NCBI GenBank assembly: GCA_002914805.1
Contig: JXTB01000103.1
Span: 59,267 to 123,266 of the forward strand
Length of the DNA stretch: 64,000 nt
Source: Parasponia andersonii
Lineage: Eukaryota > Streptophyta > Magnoliopsida > Rosales > Cannabaceae
Direction of reading: 5' to 3'
Shown in pieces: positions 39,221 through 64,000 of this stretch (its first letter is position 1; every line of letters starts with the position of its first letter). The notes below the pieces were generated by a model. It was not told the origin of the DNA, ran no database searches, and saw only the letters and a program-made list of their open reading frames with translations. A program made the position numbers and the translations under genes.

Positions 39221-46365
<7,145 letters not shown>

Positions 46366-46418
46366 CCCCTCCCACCAACACCACCTTCACCTTTCCCTTT
46401 CTTTTCAACAATCAAAGC

Positions 46419-46466
<48 letters not shown>

Positions 46467-48555
46467 GGTTTGTGGGTTGGCACTTTTGGCAGTTGAGCAC
46501 TCAAAAAGTTTATTATGCCCTTTTTTTCTTTTTCTCTTCTTTTTCTTTAAAATAAAATAAAATAAAATATAAGATGAAGAGACCCTTTGCTTTCGTTTTC
46601 CCCACCCCACCACACCACATTGACACTACCCGTTCATCTTAATTCTCCGCTTTTTTCAATTTAATTTGATTTTCTTGTAGTGGTGAAGACGGACTCACCT
46701 GCGGGTCACTTAAAAGGTGCCTCCACCGTCGTACACGTGTATTATAGTTGTGGTTTTCCTTAATAACATTACAGTAGCCACGAAGTTTATGAAGATTTGG
46801 AGTGCTACAGGTATCGAATAGTTTCCAGTACTGTACGATGTATTAGTCTGCTAGTTAATTGTAATTAGACTTTAGATAAGATTTATGTGAAATTTATTTT
46901 ATTAATTAAAATTATTCAATAACAGACTAATATTAGTACCTAGACTTTGTAATTAGGAGAATGTTAGGTTGTTTGCTATTAGGAATTATTTTCATGTTTG
47001 TTATGAATTTTGTATCTTCTAATTGTGAGAATGTAAAATCCAATATGTTGAGTTAGTCATATTTTGGGATAGTACAAAAATCACTCGTATAGGTGATTTT
47101 CACATCAACTCTCGTCTAAATTTGTGGGCTCACAATAAATCACAATCTTTTTAACTCATATTTTTTTTTTCTAAATTATTATCTCATGCGCAACAAAATA
47201 CAAATTTTTGATATTCCTAAAATACTTAAAAATGATTCAAATTTACGTGTCTTATAGTCGTGACTTTCCTTATTAAACTTCCTAAGTAATCTAAAAAACT
47301 TAGAATTCTCCCTATCAAATGCATTCTTATTTATATTCTTTGTTGGACTCACAAGTTGATAAATGGATTTTACTCCTTAGTCTTACACTTTAATATTATA
47401 ACAAAGTAAAGCTGAATATGCATTTAAACAGTGAGATTGGAGAATTTAAAATAAAATGCAAAAGAAAAATATGCATTCAACATTTTTTTTATAATTGGGA
47501 TAATATTAAAAAAAACATGATTTTTAGTCTTTTACTAAAAAAAACATGTATTTTTACTAATATCAAATAAAACTTTCGATTTATATTATTTTATCAAATT
47601 TCATAGATCCATATGTATAATTAAAATTAGAGTTAAAATTGTTGAAAGTGAATGTTTTTAACTTTTAAAATTTGAATTCTAAAGAATTTTTTGTGTATTT
47701 GAAAGTTATTACCATTAGATTCCTAAGAGATTACATATCATTTTTTGATATAGATGATTGTCTTTTGCCTATTTCTATAGATGCAAATAGATAATTTTAA
47801 AAATAAAGACGTTTCTGCAATTATTTTCAACTCTAATTTTGACTGTATATGTGAATCCGGTGGAGAAAATGGCATAGATATGACTAAATTGGGCCAAAAT
47901 GCATATTTTAAGACCATTTTTTTCAGTAAGTTTTTTCAGGACAGAAAAATAAGGCTCACGTGGAATAAAATATGGTAATGCCCCTCTAACCTAACCATTT
48001 TCTGATATAACCCTACGACATGTTCTATACATTCCTCCGTAAAATCCCAAGCATATATTTTCTCTCACTTATCTCTACTTTACCATTTTCTCTCCTTTCT
48101 CTCTCCATTTTCTCTCTGAAATCAAAAATCACCCAAAACTGCCTTCTTTCAATCTAAACTCGAAAATCCCACACTTACTTTCATCAAGAAGCTTTTCTCT
48201 TCTTCAATGAACCCAAAAAATCCAATAATAACTAAGACCCGTCGAACTGAAGCTAAGAAACTCTCTTCAAAATCTATAGGCACCAGCTAGAAAGAAAACA
48301 AAGTTTTGATCTAAGAAAAGAAAACAAAATTTTGATCTAAGTCTCCGGTGAAGACTCAAGTTTCGAAGCCTATTATTTAAAAGTAGAACTCGGCTGATTT
48401 CAAGGGCAAAAGTGCAATAGAAGCTGCGTACGAGGAAATAAAGGTTGGTTTTTTATATTTATGCAAAAATCCTTATTTTTTGACATTGCATGTTAAGAAA
48501 AAAGCTATCTTCATTTTATCAGATAGACTAAATAATTTTGAGGTTAAATGTTTCG
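46366..48555. other. Upstream region of GLX2 and AT-rich spacer
   Basis: The first 150 bases include a (GA)n tract (46421-46463). No gene is seen further on. A short near-duplicate (AAGAAAACAAA with TTTTGATCTAAG) occurs at 48290-48340. The CT-rich stretch at 48050-48250 looks like a transcript leader but no coding region follows. Confidence 0.5.
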
Positions 48556-48559
48556 ATGT

Positions 48560-49886
48560 GGTCAAGAATATCCTGATCTGAGATTAAAAAGTTCATGACT
48601 CAGGTCAAGCTTCTCTTGATCTAGGTCCAGAAGTTATAGGCCCGAGTCAAGTGTTTCTTGGCTCTAGTCAAGAGCTTATTTATTGGAGTTAAGATCTTCT
48701 CAGCTCTGACATGGCCAAGTGTTTCTTAACCCTAGTCAAGATCTTCTTGACTCTTGTTAAGTGTTTCTTGGTCTAAAACCAATAGCTCTATGACCTCCAG
48801 GTTAAGAAGCCATTGACTGTTAGGTTAAAAGATTCTTGACCTCCTATTTATTTGAATTTCTCTCGTTGAAGTCAAGAAACTCTTGACATCTTAGGTGACC
48901 TTAGGTCAGGATGCTCTTGACCCAAGGTCAAGAATTACCTGACCATGAGATAAATTTCACTTGACCCTCATTTGATGTTATTATTTTATTTAATTTGATA
49001 TTTTGCCATTATTTAGTGGGGATTATGATATATTTGCCATTAAGTATGCTGAGTTCCTAATGTCCGATAAGTCAATTGCATCATAAGCTTATGTACGAGT
49101 TGTATTAGTATAGATTATAGAAATATGAGGATTATGCCGAAATTGATTGATAGAAGTGACTCAATTCAAGGAAGCAAAGACAATGCTTTATTTTAATTAT
49201 AGTTCAGACAATTACTTTTTTTTTCCTATTTTTTTAGTTTTTGATTTTTGTGGTTGGTTAACAATATTTAGTTTTTACTTATATTTTTTGGTTTATTTGA
49301 TGACTATCATTTTTCCAAATCTCATCTATTCAGTAGATGTTTCATGAAAATTCAACGCATTTGATAAAGATCTTATTTATTACTCCAAGTCAAGAAAAAC
49401 TTGACTCTATGTCAAGTCTATCTCTAAATCAAGAATATCTTTACTCTAAAGCAAGTATTACTTGATCCAGGATTAAGAACTTCTTGAATTGATAAGCACA
49501 TAAAATTGTACTTTAATTTTGAGATTAAAGAGATTATGACTCTATTCAAAAAAATTTTAATATGGGGGTCGATATGTTTTTGACCTAATTAATGAATAGG
49601 AAGACAAAATATAATAAATTTTTTGACCCTAGACAAGAAAATCCTGACATGGGTTCAATAAGTTTCAATTTATAAATTTAAGAACACATCACATATAATA
49701 TCATGACTAAGTTTCATATAACACTTTATAACCCTTACCGAAAATGTTATTTACTCGAAGTCAAGTACTTCTTTTCTTAAATTAATATCTTTTTTTACTT
49801 CAGAGGAAGAATATCTTGACTCCAAGTCAATGACTTTTTACCTCTAAGACAAGAGTTTCTTGACCCCAAGTCTGGATCCTCTTATC
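48560..49886. repeat. Two clusters of degenerate GTCAAGA..TCTTGAC palindromes
   Basis: Cluster one (48565-48965) and cluster two (49380-49886) each hold about a dozen imperfect units with the form GTCAAGANNNNTCTTGAC, such as AGTCAAGATCTTCTTGAC near 48740, AAGTCAAGAAACTCTTGAC near 48860 and AAGACAAGAGTTTCTTGACC near 49850. The units are spaced roughly 25-35 bp. The 400-bp core between the clusters lacks them. The layout resembles subterminal repeats of a non-autonomous DNA transposon, but I found no convincing ends. Confidence 0.7.
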
Positions 49887-50842
49887 TATGGTAGTCTACA
49901 AATTCATTAATAGTGCTATAGAGTAGAATCGGATTAGAGCATGCCTGTCTCTTGTGTCTTGAATTGCTACAACATGAATACTTTTACTTAACTGAGTCCT
50001 CATTAGTTGATTTAATATAATATCGAAGATGATGTTGATCTAAGATTAAGTTAGTATTAATCATACATCAACATCATTTTGACCTACTTCCTCAAATCAA
50101 TATAATATTGACCAAATATTAAGTTAATCTTGATCATCTGTCAATATTATTTTGATTTGTGATGTCACAACGAGATCTATAAGATATTAAGAAAATGATG
50201 AATATATCATAATATGAAATTTTTAGTACAATACCCACATTAGTATTATGATCCTCCTTTAAATATTACTCATTCAATATCAACTATAAAAAATTAATTT
50301 TGAATAAAACTTCATTACTTATCTTTAAAATCTAAGCAACTCCCCAATATAATCCTCCTATTTTTCCAAGTGAGTTTTTTTTTTATATATAAAATAGTCA
50401 AATAGTTATTAAGAAACACAACTGTTGATAAAGGGAAAAATAAAGACCTGGAGAGAGAAAGTATGAACTAGAAGAGAATAAGTAATTTATTGGTCCATTG
50501 ACATAGTTATTTATTGGTGTGTTGTTAAACTACCAAACTAATTTACCTCGTTATCTCTATCTAACAAATTTTAGGAACACCTAATAATTACTCAATATAG
50601 TAATAAGTAAGGGTCAATCATGTAAGGAATTGATCTAACTAAGTATGTTACTACTCCTAAGGGTGATAAGGGATTGAGAACAAGAAAATAATGCAGAAAA
50701 TAAACAATAAAATAAATCGGGTAAAAGTTCATTTATCACTATTAAACAATCATACCAATTAATTACCAGACTTTAATAGTTATTTAATAAAACTATCAAT
50801 CATAGATAGTTCATAAACGTACAACTATCTATATCTTTCTTT
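49887..50842. other. AT-rich spacer
   Basis: No gene is seen. A degenerate two-fold repeat of about 65-70 bp with TTGATCTAAGATTAAGTTAG- and TTGACCAAATATTAAGTTAA-type blocks spans about 50033-50160; it may extend the repeat system to its left. Confidence 0.4.
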
Positions 50843-52592
50843 TAGGAGTGAACAAAAGTCTGAAAACCCATCCTACCCATTAATACTGCCTGACCCGAAA
50901 CCGATATTCGGGTCCATGCCAACCCATCCGAGATAGTCGAGTTGTACTTGAGAAAACTGAGAGATATTCGGTTCGGGTACGGGTGAGCATTTCGGGATTG
51001 GTTTTAACCGAATCCAACCCGAACCTAAATTAAAAAAAAAAAAGAAAAAAAGAAAAAAAGTGTATAATATATATAGTGTATACTATATATTGTATACGAT
51101 AGTAAGTAGTAACAATACCCTAATTTCCTAACTTAGCTCACTCACTTTCAATCCCTAACTCTTTCACTGAACTATCGCCTCCTTGCCTCAGGTAATGTTT
51201 ACTTATTTCTTTTTTCTTTAATTTTTTTTGAATATCTATATAAATTATAGAAATAAAAAACTATAAATATAATACCTTATTTGATTATTGAATGTTTAAT
51301 GTTATGTAGAAAAACATTGACTCTCTCGCAGTCACACTTTCATCTCCACTGCTGACAGTGACATGTTGGCCACGGGCCATGGATGGACGACACTCGACAC
51401 TCATTACTCTAGACGACACTCGACACTCATTACTCGGGAAGCTCAGTTCAGTTAGTTTCTCTCTTCGTTGTTTTTTTTATGATGTGTATTGAATGATATG
51501 TGTGTATGTACTACTTAACTAATCATAAGTTAATATTACTACTTGTTAAAGAAATTAGAAACAGAAAACATTTCTATCTTTTTTGTTGGACGATTCTAAT
51601 GAAGTATTTCGATTGTCGTGTTTTTTTATGTGATGAATATGTTGATTTAGTCACCATAAAACAAGCAAGTTATGTGAACTTGATTTTTATTATATTTACT
51701 ATTTAGTTTAATTAATTTATTATTTTTGATGTTTAAATGTGAAAAATGCATGTTAATTGCTATGGTTTTTCCTTCGATTGTTTTATTTCACTGTTAGGTG
51801 GAAATTAGTATAGTTATTTTTTTTTTATGAATTTAAGGTAAAAGAAGGGGATCCTCAATTTGATTTTCAAATTTTAGATAATGTTGTACCTGAGTCATAC
51901 ATTACCAATGCACCTCCACCCAATACTAATCCACCCCAATATCCAACAAAAAAAGAGAATGAGAATGTGAGGGAGAAAAAGAGAAAGAAAACTTCTAATC
52001 CTAATCAGAAAAAAGGGTCATCTATTTGGGAGCATTTTAAAAAACTTGAATAGTGTGACCCTCATGATCTTAGGTGTTTGTGCAACTATGTTAGAAATAA
52101 CTATGCTTACGACACTAAAAGACATGGTACTAGTACTTCGTAGAATCACTACAAAAATGCTTGTGAAGCAAATCCTTATAAGGTTGATGCAAAAAAAAAA
52201 AAAAAAAACATTATCATTTGAACCTAAGACAGGGGGAAAAAGAAAGTGAAGGAACCTTAGTGGTAGTGCAATTCAATAAAAAAGCTTGTAGACAAGCTGT
52301 TTATGGATATATTATTTTGGATGAGTTGCCATTTAGGCATATAGAAAGGGAGGGATTTAGGTAAATGGTTTATGTATTACAGTTTAAGTTTGTCATACCA
52401 TCCCAAATGACAGTTACTAGAGATATTATGAAGTTATATTATGAAGAGAAAAGAGTTTTAAATAATGTCCTTAAAAATGAGAGGGTTATCTTAACTACTG
52501 ATACTTGGATATCTATCCAAAATATCAACTATATGTGTATCACAGCTCATTGGATAGATAGAGATTTTAAATTGCAAAAAATGATCATTTAG
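50843..52592 (+). mobile_element. hAT transposon fragment, 5' end and N-terminal transposase
   Basis: A TAGGAGTGAACAAAA start at 50843 is followed by ACCCGAA/TTCGGG-type subterminal repeats (50868-51025), as in plant hAT elements. The coding part starts near 51840. A BED finger region reads SSIWEHFKKLE and later YDTKRHGTSTS (52015-52140). Further on MVYVLQFKFVIPSQM, ILTTDTWISIQNINYMCITA and HWIDRDFKL (52365-52580) match the start of the hAT catalytic domain. Stops and frame changes break it. A 24-bp unit beginning GACGACACTCGAC is repeated at 51386-51435. The element ends at about 52592 against an oppositely oriented hAT fragment. Confidence 0.75.
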
Positions 52593-54000
52593 ACAAATTA
52601 ATGCCTCCATAATTTTAGGACTCAATGAATTCCTAAACAAATAAGAATGCGCCCTCTAATAGAAAATGCAGCCTTAGATGCAACAGTCATCATAAAAATA
52701 ACTAACACATCACAAGTAATGAGAAAAAGGACCTTAAACTTGCATGTATTTCCTGCCTACCATTTCAAAACATCATAATCATCACCTTCAACTATATCTG
52801 CCGGAGGCTTAGAAATGTAATGATCTACATTATTCTTTGTCCTACCCCTATATGGATCACACCGTTGTTGTAAAAAAGAAGAATGCAAGCTATCACTTCG
52901 GCCACCAACTATCCCACTCCCACCCATACTTGAAAATCCAATTGAAAGTTACACTAAATGTTAGTAACTTGCAGTTGGCCTTACTCCAAACAACACTTCA
53001 TGATAATAATCAAACAAGGTACGAAGAGTTCAACATTCTTTGTCATATCACTACAAGTATGTGGATCATAAAAGTACTAAAACAATATCACAAGTATCTA
53101 AATTTGTATCGTGGATCAAGTATAAGGGCAATTAGTAATGCTTTATTGGACTCATCAATTTTCTCCCAATATTTGTCATACTGGACTTGCATGCTTCTAG
53201 CCATACTTTCCAACAAAGAGTCTTCTTTATTTTCAAGTGCTAAACCATACAACTCTTGCTGAATTTTAGAAATCTCAACGAAATACTTATTAGAAGTCAC
53301 ATATGTAGAAACACTAAACTTCAAAATCACTTCATAAAAGGTTTCTAAAAACTTCACAAAGCCATTATACTATCCCAATCATAATTTTTCGGCGGTCTCT
53401 CCCTTGTGTTTCCATCCTTATCAGTAACTTCCTTAATATACTTAAGATAATTTACATCTAATTCCATCCTTTCAAATGCTTTTGAAACTTTAAAACATAA
53501 TTCAATATCAAATAGGTAGAATTCCACCTAGTTTGTATATCCAAACAAAGTAAGCCTTTACACGGAATTTCTTCTTCCTTCACACATTCTTTAAACTTTT
53601 TCAACCTTGAAGGAGATAATTTAACAAACCTCACTACATTTCAAATACTAGCAATGGAATAATGTCTTTCAATCAACCCCTTCATAACAATGAGACTAGT
53701 AATATGAGTACAATATCTTAAGTATAAGAACTTGCCTCCAAGTATTAGACCCACATCTTTTGCAGAAAATTTTCTCTGTAAATACTGGATTGCTTTATCG
53801 TTAGGTATAATATTATCTACTGTAATGGTAAACAACTTAGAAATACCTTATTCATTCAGACAAGCCTTAACCTCCTTCCCAATAGTCTCCCCCTTATTAT
53901 CAATGATTTGGCAGAAAAAGGAGAATATACCATGCAAGACAACATAGACAAAGAACTTTTTTCCATTTAAACCAATTATAATCGACTTTCTCTATTTCAT
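52593..54000 (-). pseudogene. hAT transposase fragment, middle and C-terminal parts
   Basis: On the minus strand: GETIGKEVKACLNE and ITVDNIIPNDKAIQYL (53900-53780), GLIERHYSIASI (53675-53641), FLETFYEVILKFSVSTYVTS and LDPRYKFRYL (53350-53090), and a worn dimerisation region with YDVLKW and MMTVASKAAFSIRGRI (52790-52640). Its upstream edge (about 53990) still has a bit of the segment that ends the neighbouring plus-strand fragment, so it is probably a second copy rather than an inverted part of the same one. It is broken. Confidence 0.78.
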
Positions 54001-54611
54001 ATGTAACTTGCTATAAGTAATCTTCTCTAATATTTTAAAGGTTAATTACATTTTTATATCTTATATTTTAACTGTTTATTCAGTTTATAACTTTCATTTT
54101 TTATTATTATCGACATTAACTCTCAAACTTAGAATTTATAATAAATTTCTACTTTAATTAGGCCGAACACCAATTTTTACCATTATATTTACCAAAATAC
54201 CCTTTAAAATTTAAAATATAAATTTTAAACGAATTTCAAATTTCGAACTTGATTAAAATTGATAAATATGCTTATAAATAATAGTTAATATTTATAGGTT
54301 TTTATATTTATTAAATTATTTTTATAATATCTATTCTTTTAGTTATTAATTTCAATTAGTTTTAAATTTAAATTTAGTATTAAAATATATATTCTTAAAA
54401 TTTAAAGGGATATTTTAGTAAACTTAATGGTCAACATTAATATTTGACCCAGAGAAAGTATAAATTTGTCACAAATTTCAAAACTGAAAGTTAGTATTGA
54501 TAATAACCAAAATTATAAATCGATTAAACAGACAAAATGTAAACTATAAAAATATAATTATCCCATACTTTACTTTAGCTTGTTGAACAGTGAACAACTA
54601 AAGTGCTATAA

Positions 54612-54671
<60 letters not shown>

Positions 54672-55289
54672 TTTTTTCATTATTGGGTTGCTCGTGTTCC
54701 TGCGAGAAATGACCATATTCCAAACTTCTAACTCACCCTTTCAACTCGAAATGATGGAATTATAATCAATTGAAATAATCTGGGTTGTTCTTATTTTTTA
54801 TTTTTATTTTTTGGAAATGAAATTTCTAAGCTATTGGTGAAGAATAAAAATAAAAAAATTAGCTCTATCTTTTCACGCTTAAATAGTTGTGTTCTTATTG
54901 ATATATACTAATAAAAGGGCATTAGGTCTTTTTTTTTTTGTTTTACAAACGTATTATTTTATCAAATTAAAATTTATTATGCACATCTTTTCATAGTAAA
55001 AAAATAGTATTTTATTAAACTAAAATTCATTACGCACCTTTTTTCATGATAAAATGTAAAGAAAACAGAAACATTAAATAATGTATATTTATTGTTATTT
55101 TTTTTTTGACTACTCAAATCATTCTAACTATTAGATAATAATCTAACAGTTAAAAATAGAAAAAACATAAATAAGTTTTTATGAGGCATAATAAAATCGC
55201 TTAGTTCATCCCACCAAAAGTCATGAGATCCCTCATATCAATTATTTATAATTCTCGGTGTTGGTGTGGTAACTCATTTTCGATGATGT
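54001..55289. other. AT-rich spacer with (TA)n microsatellite
   Basis: No gene is seen. A pure (TA)n tract of about 57 bp lies at 54614-54670. Confidence 0.6.
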
Positions 55290-55529
55290 TTGCAGCTAAT
55301 ATGGTCTATTACTATTCCTTACATTCATTCCCAAATTAACACTACAAGATCCATTAAAGACATTTATGTCTTGTTATCTCAGTTTGGCAATGTTCGCTAT
55401 AAGTTTACACCCTATTCGGGTAATATGGCGGCTCATTACCTAGCTCGTTATGCTATTTGTATTTCAAATTCCGGTAAACAAGGTACCTCCGTGTATCTCA
55501 TACGCTGTACTATCTCATTTACCTATTGA
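55290..55529 (+). pseudogene. RNase-H-like fragment, probably LINE-derived
   Basis: The frame includes SIKDIYVLLSQFGNVRYKF and PYSGNMAAHYLARYAI, which resembles the end of the plant RNase-H-like (RVT_3) domain, where a V/P-R-x-x-N-x-x-AH-x-LA pattern is typical. Only about 50 residues are recognisable. Such pieces come from LINE elements or from a host family of small RNase-H-like genes; I cannot tell which. Confidence 0.5.
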
Positions 55530-56229
55530 ATAATAGTTCGGTGTCTTTATCCTCAAAAAAGGGTAAAAAAAATAAAATCATTACAAGTGACATTCATTCC
55601 CAAACTAATAATGCGATTGAATGCCTTTTTTCTCGTACATAAAATAAGTGAATGATTTCCATCAAATGAAAGCAAAAACCTTGGCAATTGAAATTGACAA
55701 AATAGACACTATATTATACATAAATAATTTCCTTGTAAAGAAAGGCAACGCCAATGATATCCATCATTTGAAGAGTAAATAGGCTAGAATGCTAGACTGG
55801 TGATTAATAAAATCATATATGTCAGAATCCATCATAAACATAATAATTCTACTATTATTATTAATCATCATCATCATTATTATTGTAATTATTATTATTA
55901 TTATAAAATCCACTAAAATGTAATATTTTGAGCAAAGTTTGATATATATCGAATTGGGTCTCATCACTTTGTATTCTCAATTGTTGGAAGACAAAAAGTC
56001 CGGACTCACTCGAGTGATAGCACAAATACATGGTGGAATCAACTGAAGTTACAGTATTCAATTAACTCAACCCTGGGAAATTAGTTAGGGGTCTAGTTTT
56101 ACCGTTACAGCAACAACAATGCAATGCAATGCACTTGCCATATCCTCCGAACAAAAGATGAAGGAGAATCATGTCTGTTTAGCATTGTTACCATAATTTT
56201 AACTGAAGGGAGTGTAGCTTCTCTCTTCT
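55530..56229. other. Spacer and likely 3' UTR of CRT3
   Basis: No gene is seen. An (ATT/ATC)n-rich stretch lies at 55848-55905. The right end should hold the 3' UTR of the calreticulin gene that stops at 56230. Confidence 0.5.
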
Positions 56230-62013
<5,784 letters not shown>

Positions 62014-64000
62014 CTCTTCAACCACAACCTCTGCACTGCAGTGAGTCTGCTAGCGAGTCCACTCAGTCACTAAAGCTTGCTTTTTTCATAAAACCTGTCC
62101 ACCTTAAATTACAGAAGTGCCTTTCTAGATTGGGCCGAACTCTGAAGACCAAATTCTACTGGTACTGGCACATGGTGGACTTTCACTAGGTCTTAGAACA
62201 TACTAGAACTTTTTATCATTAGGGAAATTGGGACCACTAGTCCCCAAATTTATCATTCATTTGCATTTTAGTCCTTAAAAACGTTTATTGGCAATTTAGT
62301 TCCTAACGTAACAAATTTGTTGCAATTAAATCCAACTAATTAGATTATGATAAGATTTGGATTTAAAAAAAAAAAAACAAAACAAAAACAACAAATTATC
62401 TACCATGTGCACCATAGGTGTCATTTTTTAGGGGCAAAATTGAAAAAATAAAATCTTTCTCTCTCTTTTCTTCTATTTTTTCTTCTTTTTTTGTTTTTGG
62501 CTCCCTCCACCACCACTCAGTGATGCTTCGGGCACTACAATCTCTTGCATATTTTTTGTCCGAATAATATTATGGAACACCAATAATGACCACTTGACCA
62601 CTTTCGTGCTTCTTCCATAATTACCTAAATCCAGGTGTCTATGAAAGCACATATGATATGTGCATGTATAATATGCCTATTGCCCACAACCATAGTTATA
62701 TCGTTGCCACTAAAAGTGATAAAAAAAACAAAGACAACGTGAAAATCATTCAAATTGTATCACACTACATCAACTTGTGGCATATCTTTATTTATGTGGT
62801 TTTGTTATAGTTTACAAAATCTTCAAACTGCATGATGTTGTTTGGCGTGCAATTTGACGAAAATACTTTGCAATTCAAACCACAATGCAATGTACGTTAC
62901 ATGATTCTTTTTAGAGTAACTTTTTGTTCCTTTTTCAACTTCTAATTAAAACTTTTAATTCACATATTCTATTTTTATAATTGGCACCTAATAATTTTTC
63001 TTTTTCTCATGAAATAATTAATGTATAAGCAAAAAGATATTAAATTTCAATTTGTCAAATATGGCAAACCATGTGCCTAATTTTATAAGTAGCCTATTAC
63101 TCACTACCAATTAAGGTGACTTAATAGTAAAAATAGTAAAAAATCTTAATCATGGGTTCGAATTTTTGTTGACCATGTAAAAGCTTGTTCCTGCCAATCC
63201 CGTAACCAATGTAGAGTTAGAAGCATCCACGGTAAAGTCAAAGAAAAAATGTCACTGTAGTTGCCACAATTTTTTTTTTTAAGCAACATGTATTCTGACA
63301 TTGACTATACCATTAGAAATTAATTATATGTATAACCATTTTTCCTTTCTAAATAGAGATGTGAACACAGTATATTTGATATAAGCGCATTTAATTCTCT
63401 TATTTATTTCTACGCCTGAATCCGCTTAAGGGAGGAGCAAGTCGAACTTGCCTATCAAATGGCAAGTTTTTTAGTAGTTGGTTTGTCATAGATCGGGTAA
63501 TCAATACGAATTGACATTTTTGTTCACCCTACTCTCAAGGATGTCCGAAAATCCATTAAGGTGGGTATTAACAAAATGGAGCAAGCCTATTTGGTTCAAC
63601 ATCTTCATCCCATTCTTAGACCCGTTATGGTTATTTGTTCTAACCATTCTTATTTTTTCATTCTAATGATCCATTTAAACGGATGCTTATTTTAATAATT
63701 CATTTTTTCCATACAAATGACTTATTTTTTAAATTTTTGGAATGAATTTTTTTTCCTTGAAATGAGAATGGAGCTTGGAAGTTATTTTTGAATGTTATAT
63801 TTCAATATCTATCATTCTAATTATAACTTATTCTATTTTATCACACCTAAGTATCTTTCATTCTAATTATAACTTATTCTATTACTTCTGTTTAAATATA
63901 CTCATTCAAATGTCCAAACCAAACAATATTAGTATGTAGCTACTTGGAATAATATTTGGGTGTGTCATACATGTAATCATAGAGTTTTCTTTAGAGCGCA
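62014..64000. other. CRT3 upstream region and AT-rich spacer
   Basis: The CRT3 promoter should lie in the first few hundred bases, but I recognise no specific element. No other gene is seen. A near-duplicate with period about 45 bp (CATTCTAATTATAACTTATTC twice) lies at 63812-63882. Confidence 0.5.

Overview
The window is nuclear DNA of a flowering plant, most likely a eudicot tree or shrub. The evidence is AT-rich spacers, many short exons with GT..AG introns, and plant-specific gene and transposon families. I cannot name the species. All coordinates were read by eye from the sequence; exon joins were checked by codon phase and by recall of the protein families, not by alignment software.

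Three host genes look complete, all on the minus strand. (1) 4541-10861 encodes a 588-residue sterol 4-alpha-carboxylate 3-dehydrogenase/decarboxylase with a C-terminal reticulon domain (12 exons). (2) 39221-46365 encodes a 330-residue glyoxalase II of the mitochondrial type (8 exons). (3) 56230-62013 encodes a 419-residue calreticulin of the CRT3 type (14 exons), whose HDEL retrieval signal is split by the last intron. They belong to different pathways (sterol synthesis, methylglyoxal detoxification, ER quality control) and nothing suggests a functional cluster.

The rest is mostly mobile DNA and its debris. At 1-3330 lies the 3' end of a Ty3/Gypsy chromovirus with a 2.2-kb LTR. From 12035 to 17291 a berberine-bridge-enzyme-like (BBE) gene on the minus strand is cut into pieces by a Copia LTR (12706-13253), an Ac-like hAT transposon (13543-17110) and a second, minus-oriented Copia remnant (17292 to about 20440). 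That Copia remnant carries a 1.8-kb solo LTR with an exact 5-bp target duplication. At about 22469-33121 sits a CACTA (En/Spm) element with GC-rich subterminal repeats, a TNP2-type transposase and a second gene ending in a Ulp1-like protease domain. It contains a 1723-bp direct duplication with a single N between the copies, probably an assembly error. An F-box protein fragment abuts its right end.

From 33.7 to 39.2 kb there is AT-rich spacer with a 188-bp gap and an old 0.5-0.6 kb repeat pair. From 48.56 to 49.89 kb two clusters of degenerate GTCAAGA..TCTTGAC palindromes flank a plain core; I cannot assign them to a known family, and they are the best candidate for something undescribed. At 50.8-54.0 kb two hAT fragments lie in opposite orientation. 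A short RNase-H-like fragment lies at 55.3 kb. The last 2 kb is AT-rich spacer beyond the CRT3 start.
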